Shown one piece after another: positions 24,945-33,373 of a DNA stretch of 62,066 bases. The notes under the pieces are model-generated. The model did no database searches, had not been told where the DNA came from, and saw only the letters and a program-made list of their open reading frames with translations. The stretch is taken from NCBI RefSeq assembly GCF_041904905.1, contig NZ_JAYRMI010000015.1, positions 1 to 62,066 of the forward strand, written 5' to 3'. The first letter of the stretch is position 1. Every line of letters starts with the position of its first letter. A program made the position numbers and the translations under genes. Source of the stretch: Zoogloea sp041904905. Lineage in GTDB: Bacteria; Pseudomonadota; Gammaproteobacteria; Burkholderiales; Rhodocyclaceae.

Positions 24945-27746
24945 ATGTTCCACATCAAGCAACTCGAACTGGTCCACTGGGATTACTGGCGCCGCTTCAA
25001 CCTGCCCCTCGACGCCCAGATCATCACCATCGTCGGCCCCAACGGCTCCGGCAAGACCACCCTGCTCGACGCCCTGCGCACCCTGTTCGGCCTGCGCTGC
25101 TCCGGCAAGCGCGACTTCCGCCGCTACGTGCGCCGGGCCAACCGCAGCTTTGCCTGGATCCGCGCCGTGGTCGCCAACCGCCCGGGCAGCACCGGCAAGC
25201 GGCCGTTCTTCCCCTGCCTGAAGGACGAAGTCACCCTCGCCTGCCGCATCCGCCGCGCCGGCGGCGACTGGACCCGCGACTACGCCATCGCCGACGGCGA
25301 CCTCCCCATCGAAGCGCTCGAAGCCAACACCGACAAGGCCGTCGAGTGGGTCGGCTACCGCGACTACCAGAGCCGCCTCGCCTGGGGCGGGCTCACCCCC
25401 GCCATCGCCAAGGTGCTCGCGCTCGAGCAAGGCGACACCGACAAGCTCTGCGAATACTCCCCCAAGGCCCTGCTCGAACTCGTCTTCGACGTCTTCGGCG
25501 ACAAGGAAGTCCTCGACAACTACGCCCTCGCCCGGGAAGAGCAGATCAACGCCGAACGGGAGCTGGACGCCCTCGGGCTCGACCTCGACCGCCTGCGCGC
25601 CCAGGCCGAAGCCAAGCGCCTCGAGGCCGACCGCTTCCTCGAATGGAAGCAGCTCGACGACGAAGCCCGCGCCCTCGCCGCCGAGATCGTGCCCCGCCTC
25701 GAAGCCACAGAACTCGCCCGCGACATCGGCCACGCCCGCAGCGACATCGCCCGGGATCGGGACGACCTGCAAAAATGCAGCCTCGAGCTGATCGACCTGC
25801 AAAAACGCATGGCCGACGTCGAAGCCGAAAAAGCCGCCGCCGAAGCCGAACGCAAGGCCGCCCGCAGCGCCGACCTCGAAGCCGAGAAAGACCACCTCGT
25901 CGCCCACGACGCCGTGCGCGACGCCGAAAAGCTCCTCGCCGAACGAAGCGCCCTGCGCACCCGCCTCGCCCGCGAAGCCGGCGACGCCGCCGTCGACCTC
26001 GAAGCCGCCTACGCCAAGGCCGACGCCCGCCTGCTCCACCTCCAACGCCAGGAGCGCGAAGCCGTCGCCGCCTTCGAAGAAAAAGCCGCCCAGTTCCGCG
26101 CCACCCGCGACACCCACGGCTCGCCGGGCGACCCCGAAGTCAGCCGCTTCCGCGCCCGCCTCAAGGAAGCCGGCATCGCCCACCGGGCCCTCTCCGAGAT
26201 CGTCGAAGTCACCGACGCCGGCTGGCAAGGCGCCGTCGAAGCCGTGCTGCGCCCCTACCGCCACGTGCTGCTGCTCGCCCGCGAGCAAGACCGCCACGCC
26301 GCCTGGGCCCTGGGCGAGCGGGAACGCTTCCGCCACTTCATCGTCCCCGAACTCGAACCCGCCCCGCCCGCCAACCGCGGCGCCCTGGCCGAAGTCATCC
26401 GCTTCGCCGACGCCGTGCCCCGCTGGCTCGCCGACCTCCTCAACCGCATCCAGCGCGTCGAAGACGCCGACGCCGCCCGCAGCCTGCCCCGCGAAACCGA
26501 GTGGATCACCCGCGACGGCTACCACCGCGAACGCCGCGGCGCCCGCCACCTGGGCAAGCCGGCCGAATTCCACTTCGGCGAACTCGCCCGCAAGGCCCGC
26601 CTCAAGCAGTGCGAAGCCGACATGCAGCGCATCGACGCCCGCCTGCAGCAGCTGCGCCCGCAACTCGACGCCGCCAAGGAAGACGCCGACGCCCTGCGCG
26701 CCCGCCTCCACGGCATCGAAGCCGCCCAGCTCCTGGCCGCCCGCGCCGACGCCTTCGACGCCGCCGAAGCCGCGCTGCCGGCAGCAAAAGCCCGCCTCAC
26801 CGCCGCCATCGCCGCCCGCGCCGACGCCAAGGGCCGGGTCGACGCCGTCGACCAGCGCCTGCGCGGCATCGACATCGAACTCGACCGCCGCAAGCGCGAA
26901 GCCGCCGGCCTCGGCCGCCGCCTGAAAGAACTCACCGACGCCGCCGCCCCCCGCCGCACCGAGCAGGCCCGCCGCATCCTGCGCCTGCGCCGGCTGCGCC
27001 GCGGCATGCCCGCCGACTGGCGCGACCCGCAGCAGAACGCCCTGCTCGCCGACCGCTACGGCGACGCCCGCGGCGCCCGGGCCGAACTCGAACGCCTGCG
27101 CCAGCGCCTCACCGACGGCGACTGGGTCACCGACGACACCGTGCTCACCCTCGCCGGCCGCCTCAAGGCCGACGTCACCGAGCGCGAAACCCAGTACCAG
27201 GAACGCGAGCGCCACTGCACCGCCGCCCGCCACATCACCACCGAAGCCCGCGCCGCCTACATCGCCAAGCTGCGCGCCACCGTGCGCCAGTACGGCAAGA
27301 ACCTGCGCGCCCTGGGCGAGCTGGCCAACGTGGACGTGGACTGCCCGGTGCCCCACCTCGAAAACGACGACCGGGCGCTGTCCGCTGCCGGGCTCGAAGT
27401 GCGCTTCGACTTCGACCGCAAGGGCGCCGTCGGCCTCAACGACGGCGAAGCCTCCGGCGGCCAGCAGGTCATGAAATCCCTCATCCTGCTCATCGCGCTG
27501 CTCATGGACGAAGCCCGCCCCGGCGGCTTCGTGTTCATCGACGAACCCTTCGCCCACCTCGACATCGCCAACATCGACCGGGTCGGCAGCTTCCTGCGCG
27601 CCACCCGCGCCCAGTACCTCATCACCACGCCCGTCACCCACAACGCCAACGTCTTCGCCCCCGCCCAGCTCACCCTCGTCACCCGCAAGAAGAAACCCGG
27701 CGACGACTGGGCCCCGCCCATCGGCCTCATCCAGCGGGCGCTCTGA
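24945..27746 (+). CDS. jetC: Wadjet JetC / MksB-like SMC ATPase
   Basis: This 933-residue SMC-like protein has the Walker A motif near the N-terminus (IVGPNGSGKTTLLDAL, about 30-45) and a first coiled coil (about 195-370, alternating Glu/Ala/Arg). A globular hinge-like domain follows (about 380-530, DAGWQGAVEAVLRPYRHVLL), then a second coiled coil (about 535-730). At the C-terminus are the signature motif (EASGGQQVMKSLILLIALL) and Walker B (GFVFIDEPFAHLDIANIDR). The arms are short compared with housekeeping SMC (about 1,150 residues). In Wadjet the SMC complex extrudes DNA loops and lets JetD cut small circles such as plasmids. Confidence 0.85.
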   Translation: MFHIKQLELVHWDYWRRFNLPLDAQIITIVGPNGSGKTTLLDALRTLFGLRCSGKRDFRRYVRRANRSFAWIRAVVANRPGSTGKRPFFPCLKDEVTLACRIRRAGGDWTRDYAIADGDLPIEALEANTDKAVEWVGYRDYQSRLAWGGLTPAIAKVLALEQGDTDKLCEYSPKALLELVFDVFGDKEVLDNYALAREEQINAERELDALGLDLDRLRAQAEAKRLEADRFLEWKQLDDEARALAAEIVPRLEATELARDIGHARSDIARDRDDLQKCSLELIDLQKRMADVEAEKAAAEAERKAARSADLEAEKDHLVAHDAVRDAEKLLAERSALRTRLAREAGDAAVDLEAAYAKADARLLHLQRQEREAVAAFEEKAAQFRATRDTHGSPGDPEVSRFRARLKEAGIAHRALSEIVEVTDAGWQGAVEAVLRPYRHVLLLAREQDRHAAWALGERERFRHFIVPELEPAPPANRGALAEVIRFADAVPRWLADLLNRIQRVEDADAARSLPRETEWITRDGYHRERRGARHLGKPAEFHFGELARKARLKQCEADMQRIDARLQQLRPQLDAAKEDADALRARLHGIEAAQLLAARADAFDAAEAALPAAKARLTAAIAARADAKGRVDAVDQRLRGIDIELDRRKREAAGLGRRLKELTDAAAPRRTEQARRILRLRRLRRGMPADWRDPQQNALLADRYGDARGARAELERLRQRLTDGDWVTDDTVLTLAGRLKADVTERETQYQERERHCTAARHITTEARAAYIAKLRATVRQYGKNLRALGELANVDVDCPVPHLENDDRALSAAGLEVRFDFDRKGAVGLNDGEASGGQQVMKSLILLIALLMDEARPGGFVFIDEPFAHLDIANIDRVGSFLRATRAQYLITTPVTHNANVFAPAQLTLVTRKKKPGDDWAPPIGLIQRAL

Positions 27747-27760
27747 CGGTCGGGGCGCGC

Positions 27761-28972
27761 ATGGACTGGAGCCCTCCCGACGCCAACGGCGTGCGCAGCT
27801 GCCGCCTCGACGACCCGCTGCGGGCCAGCCTCAAGGGCCAACGCCGGCTGCGCCGCGGCAGCCCCCGGCCCCTCGACCTCGACACCTGGCCCGCCGACGA
27901 CCGCACGCTCCTCGCCGACTGGGTGCGCAAGGCCGCCGACAAACCCCTCCGCCACGACACCCTGCTCCGCGCCGCCGGCCCCACCCGTGCCATGAGCGCC
28001 GACCGGCTCCTTCAGACTTTGCTCCGAGCCGGCTCGGTCGAGATCGAAGAGCGCCATGAGCGAGGACATTGGAGGCCGTGGCAGATCCGCTTCCTCGACC
28101 CCGCCGGCCTGCGCCGCCAGCTCGGCCTGCCCGAACCCGACGCCGCCCACAAAGCCTGGGCCGAAGCCCGCCAGCACCGCTTCACCCTCCCCGAACTCGA
28201 CCACGCCGCCAACGCCCTGGACGCCCTCCCGCCGGCCCGCGCGCTGGCCCGCCACGCCCTGCTCGACGCCCTCGACCGCTGGCAGGCCGACCAACGCGCC
28301 GGCACCTGGCGCGACTTCGCCCAATTCGCCCGGGGCGACACCAAGCTCATCGGCGAAGCCGAAAAAGCCTGGCTGGAGCACCACGTCCCCCTCGAAGACT
28401 TCCGCATCGGCGGCCACACCCCGCTGCTCCTGCTGCGCAGCGGCGCCACCCTGCACCTGGCCGGCGGCAGCTGGCCCCTGGCCGGCACCCCCGACTTCGC
28501 CGCCCTCACCCCTGCCACCGTCGACGCCATCGCCGGCGCCGCCCCGGCACCCCGCGTGTGGCGGCTCGTCGAGAACCGCACCAGCTTCGAGCGGGTGGCC
28601 CGCGCCTGCCCGCCCGACGAAGCCGTACTGTGGCTGCCCGGCTACCCGCCCTCCTGGTGGCGGCGGGCCGTTGCCAGCCTGCTGGGCCACCTGCCCGCCC
28701 CCGCGCAGATCGCCTGCGACCCCGACCCCGACGGCATCGCCATCGCCCTCCAGGCCGGCCAGCTGTGGGCCGATGCGGGGCTCGACTGGCAGCCCTGGCA
28801 GATGTCCGCCGACACCCTCGAAGCCCTGCCCGCCGGGCGCCCCCTCACCGACCGGGACCGCGCCCTCCTCGACAGGCTGGACGCCGGGCCGCCCCTGCCG
28901 CCGACGCTCGCCGCCCTGGCCGCGGCGCTGCGCCGGCTGCAGCGCAAGGGCGAACAGGAGGCCTGCCTCTGA
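27761..28972 (+). CDS. jetD: Wadjet JetD / MksG-like Toprim nuclease (DUF2220)
   Basis: This 403-residue protein has an N-terminal DNA-binding-like part (DUF3322 position) and a C-terminal DUF2220/Toprim domain. The catalytic glutamate is in RLVENRTSFERV and the acidic DxD in ACDPDPDGIAIALQAG, with LPGYPPSWWRR between, as in JetD/MksG and topoisomerase-VI-A-like Toprim folds. In characterised Wadjet systems this subunit cleaves the DNA after loop extrusion. It begins 14 nt after jetC. The start may also be one of several nearby GTG codons. Confidence 0.8.
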   Translation: MDWSPPDANGVRSCRLDDPLRASLKGQRRLRRGSPRPLDLDTWPADDRTLLADWVRKAADKPLRHDTLLRAAGPTRAMSADRLLQTLLRAGSVEIEERHERGHWRPWQIRFLDPAGLRRQLGLPEPDAAHKAWAEARQHRFTLPELDHAANALDALPPARALARHALLDALDRWQADQRAGTWRDFAQFARGDTKLIGEAEKAWLEHHVPLEDFRIGGHTPLLLLRSGATLHLAGGSWPLAGTPDFAALTPATVDAIAGAAPAPRVWRLVENRTSFERVARACPPDEAVLWLPGYPPSWWRRAVASLLGHLPAPAQIACDPDPDGIAIALQAGQLWADAGLDWQPWQMSADTLEALPAGRPLTDRDRALLDRLDAGPPLPPTLAALAAALRRLQRKGEQEACL

Positions 28973-29049
28973 GCCCCACCCGGGGCCGCTTCAGATTTCC
29001 CGGCGCCGGACGTTATTCGTCTCCACACGAACACCGCCCCGTCGCGCCC

Positions 29050-30153
29050 ATGCCTTCGCTCCCCGCGTCGCCGTCGCCGTCCTCGCCCCGCCTGCTCGAC
29101 CTGCTGGCCGGCGCCGAGGCGCTGTCGCGCACCCGGGATCTGCGCGCCATCTTCCGCACCGCCACCGAATGCGCCACCCGCTTCCTCGACGGCAGCTACG
29201 GCCTGCTCTTCGCGGTGCGCTTCACCCCGCCCGACCACACCGTGGGCCTGCTGGGCTGCTGCGTCTCGGACGGCACCGACACCTACTGGGACGACGTCTG
29301 CGACGGCAAATCCTGGCTCCCCGTCGACCCGCTGCTGGGCAGCTGCCTCGACACCGACTTCGGCCACGCCATGCACCAGGAAGGCGACATGTGGCGCCTC
29401 GCCTTCGCCATCGGCGCCCTCGGCCACGCCCGCTGGGTGCTCGAGATCCACACCCGCACCCCGCCCCGGGACGCCGACTGCGAGGCCCTGGCGATGTTCC
29501 TGCGCTGCTTCGAGAACCAGCAGCTCCAGTGGGAATACGCCAACCTCGACACCCTCACCCGGCTCCTCAACCGCAAGACCTTCGACGACGACTTCGAGCG
29601 CCTGATCGCCGCCGCCGAGCTGGCCGAGCAAGCCCTGCGGGCGCCGCTGGAACGCCGCGACCAGGCCCAGGCCATCACCCAGCCCTGCTGGCTGGGGGTC
29701 GTCGACATCGACCACTTCAAGAAGATCAACGACAACTACGGCCACCTCTTCGGCGACGAAGTGCTGCTGCGCGTCGCCGACCTGATGCGCCAGAGTTTCC
29801 GCAGCAACGACAAGCTGTTCCGCTTCGGCGGCGAAGAGTTCGTCATCATGCTGCGCAACGTGGCCGAAGACCACGTCCAGAACATCTTCGACCGCTTCCG
29901 CCGCGCCGTGGAGCGCTACGACTTCCCCCGGGTCGGGCAGGTCGCCTGCTCGGTCGGCTTCTCGCGGATCGACCCGCGCCTGTCGCCGGCCGAGCTGCTG
30001 GGCCGCGCCGACGAAGCCCTCTACTACTCCAAGGCGCACGGCCGCAACCAGGTCAATGGCTTCGACGAACTCATCATGAGCGGCAAACTGCGCATCACCA
30101 CCCCCGCCGGCCAGGCCCAGATCCAGTCCGACATCGACGAAATCTTCCTGTAG
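29050..30153 (+). CDS. Diguanylate cyclase with GAF-like sensor domain
   Basis: This 367-residue protein has an N-terminal GAF-like domain (about 20-165) and a GGDEF domain. The active site is FRFGGEEFVIML, with substrate motifs VVDIDHFKKINDNYGH. The allosteric I-site RSND is five residues before GGEEF, so it should make c-di-GMP with product inhibition. It is soluble, with no membrane helix seen. It is co-directional with the Jet-like operon (77 nt gap) and lysS but is probably functionally separate. Its activity opposes the EAL protein at 14380. Confidence 0.9.
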   Translation: MPSLPASPSPSSPRLLDLLAGAEALSRTRDLRAIFRTATECATRFLDGSYGLLFAVRFTPPDHTVGLLGCCVSDGTDTYWDDVCDGKSWLPVDPLLGSCLDTDFGHAMHQEGDMWRLAFAIGALGHARWVLEIHTRTPPRDADCEALAMFLRCFENQQLQWEYANLDTLTRLLNRKTFDDDFERLIAAAELAEQALRAPLERRDQAQAITQPCWLGVVDIDHFKKINDNYGHLFGDEVLLRVADLMRQSFRSNDKLFRFGGEEFVIMLRNVAEDHVQNIFDRFRRAVERYDFPRVGQVACSVGFSRIDPRLSPAELLGRADEALYYSKAHGRNQVNGFDELIMSGKLRITTPAGQAQIQSDIDEIFL

Positions 30154-30278
30154 CGTGCGCCGGGCGACGTTTCGCCCCCTCCTGCCCACGACGGGCGGGC
30201 TCGAATGTGTCAGAATTCAGGGCTTTGCGGCGTTTTGCCATGCCGCAACACCCGATTCCGTTGATTGAAGAGCCCAAA

Positions 30279-31784
<1,506 letters not shown>

Positions 31785-31796
31785 GCGCCGCCCCCC

Positions 31797-31832
31797 AACC
31801 CGCCCGCCCGGCTCCGGCCCGGCGGGTTTTTT
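31797..31832 (+). terminator. Intrinsic terminator of lysS
   Basis: AACCCGCC-CGCCCGGCTCCGGCCC-GGCGGGTT followed by TTTT, beginning 12 nt after the stop codon. Confidence 0.9.
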
Positions 31833-31949
31833 CCTTCAGGGCGGGTGTGACGCAGGGAACGAATGTCACACAATCGCCACCCCAGGGCCCTTCAGCCCTG
31901 ATATGTTCCCGCCGTTGGTACATCGACCGTCCCCCTGCATCGCCGCCCC

Positions 31950-32366
31950 ATGACCGAACTGAAGTCCTACGAGCTACCTGAGCTGGAAGCGCTCGCCGAG
32001 CGGATCAAGGCTGAAATCGCCAAACGGGAAGAAGAAGAGCAGCAACAGGCACGCCGCGCCCTCGAAGAAGCCCAGGCCGCAGCCCGCGCCGCCGCCGAAA
32101 AAGCCGCCCAGGAAGCCGCCCAGGAAGCCGCCGAAGCCGAACGCAAGGCACAGGAAGAGGCAGAACAGGCCGCCCGCGCCCGCGAAGCCGAAAGCAGGAT
32201 CCGCTACATGCACCCCTCCAACCGCGCCCTCACCTGGTCGGGCGTCGGCCCCACGCCGGACTGGGTGCACGCCTGGCTGGTCACCGGCGGCACGCTCTAC
32301 GCCCTCGAGATCGCCGCCGAAAAGCTCGCCCCCCGGCCCATCCCCGAGAGCCTGCGCCCCCGCTGA
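31950..32366 (+). CDS. H-NS-family-like protein with altered DNA-binding motif
   Basis: This 138-residue protein has an N-terminal 12-residue segment (LKSYELPELEALAERI) followed by a long Ala/Glu-rich coiled coil (about 20-85). Its C-terminal domain aligns with H-NS: YMHPSNRALTWSGVGPTPDWV. H-NS proteins have a basic loop here (for example TWTGQGRTP or WSGRGRxPxW); this one has GVGPTP with no Arg or Lys in the loop. It also has an extra hydrophobic C-terminal part (AWLVTGGTLYALEIAAE). It could be a modulator that co-oligomerises with a true H-NS rather than a silencer itself. It is monocistronic, between two terminators. Confidence 0.75.
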   Translation: MTELKSYELPELEALAERIKAEIAKREEEEQQQARRALEEAQAAARAAAEKAAQEAAQEAAEAERKAQEEAEQAARAREAESRIRYMHPSNRALTWSGVGPTPDWVHAWLVTGGTLYALEIAAEKLAPRPIPESLRPR

Positions 32367-32396
32367 GCGCACCGGCCCGCGCGGCCGCTTCAAAAC

Positions 32397-32435
32397 AAAA
32401 ACGGCAACAATGAACCGATCATTGTTGCCGTTTTT
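32397..32435. terminator. Bidirectional terminator
   Basis: AAAAACGGCAACAATGA (32397-32413) and TCATTGTTGCCGTTTTT (32419-32435) form a perfect 17-bp stem around ACCGA. With A and T runs at the ends it can serve both the H-NS-like gene (+) and the TPR gene (-). Confidence 0.92.
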
Positions 32436-32453
32436 GCTACAAATACCGTCGGG

Positions 32454-33182
32454 CTACCACTTGCCCAGATGCTTCAGCTTGTCCCGCAGCCCGAACACCG
32501 GGTAGCCCAGCGCGTAGGCCCGCTCGGCGTGGGTCTTGGCCTCACCGTACTGCTTGAGGTCGAAATAGGTCTGGGCCAGGAAGTGCTCGGCGTCGGGGTA
32601 ATCGCTCTCCTTGTTGTCCTCGTACTTCAGCAGCACCTTCAGCGCCTCTTCGGGGCGGCGCTCGCTGAGCAGCGCCTCGGCCAGGGCCAGATAGGATTCC
32701 CGCCGCTGCGGGTGCCGTGCGATCGCCTCGGTCCACACCTTGCTCGCGTCGCCCTTCTTGCGCTGGCCGTACAGCGCGCGGCCCAGGTTGGCGCTCACGT
32801 ACGAGAACATCGGCGCGTTGCGGTTCATCTGCCCGTAGGAATAGTTGAACTCGCTCACCGCGCTGTCGTAGTTCTCCGCCCCCCGTCTGGCCCGGTTCAG
32901 GTGAACCAGCCCGTAGCAGAAGTGATGGGGGCCCGGAATGCCCTCGGGCGTGCGCCCGCCGCCGGAGGTCTTGGGGCCCTCCGTCACGCCGCCGCGCAGC
33001 TCGAAGGGCAGCCGGTTGACGTAGATCGAGCCGACGATGGCCGGGCGGCAGAAATCCGGCAGCGCGTACCACTCGACCGGCGTCATCGTCACATCGACCG
33101 CCCGGGCCGACGTTGCGGTCAGGCCGAACAGGGCGCCCGCCCAAAGGGCGAGCAGGAGGGGAGCCTTCTTGGAGCCTTGCAT
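32454..33182 (-). CDS. Exported tetratricopeptide-repeat protein
   Basis: This 242-residue protein has a signal peptide (LLLALWAGALFGLTATSARA). An N-terminal part with two Cys (DFCRP, HHFCYGLVHLNRA) is followed by TPR-like helical repeats from about residue 95 (NLGRALYGQRKKGDASKVW, SYLALAEALLSERRPEEALK, AEHFLAQTYFDLKQYGEAK). TPRs mediate protein contacts; a periplasmic scaffold role is likely but the partner is unknown. It is single and convergent with the H-NS-like gene. Confidence 0.8.
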   Translation of the reverse strand: MQGSKKAPLLLALWAGALFGLTATSARAVDVTMTPVEWYALPDFCRPAIVGSIYVNRLPFELRGGVTEGPKTSGGGRTPEGIPGPHHFCYGLVHLNRARRGAENYDSAVSEFNYSYGQMNRNAPMFSYVSANLGRALYGQRKKGDASKVWTEAIARHPQRRESYLALAEALLSERRPEEALKVLLKYEDNKESDYPDAEHFLAQTYFDLKQYGEAKTHAERAYALGYPVFGLRDKLKHLGKW

Positions 33183-33373
33183 GATTCAGTCGTCTCACGC
33201 GGCCAGCCGGTCGTCCGGCAGCCGTACGGGGTTCATGGTGGCCTCGCTGCACAAAACGGGTACAACGGGCGAGGCTCGATCATACACATCGCCCCGCGTC
33301 GCGACCATGACGAAAACCGCAGGCGCCGACACCCACGGGCGGCCCCGGCCCGTGCCGGATGCCCGGCGCCGGA

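Noticed and set aside
23982..27641. Minus-strand open frame of about 1,200 codons opposite the Jet-like operon
   Set aside because: Gly/Ala/Val/Glu-rich mirror of GC-rich codons, no start signal and no domain.
23132..27740. A very long open frame (over 1,500 codons) shifted against the Jet-like genes on the plus strand
   Set aside because: It is Pro/Arg/Ala/Ser-rich with no motifs and overlaps four genes that carry clear domains. It is a side effect of GC-biased third codon positions; only its last part (from 27761) is real (jetD).
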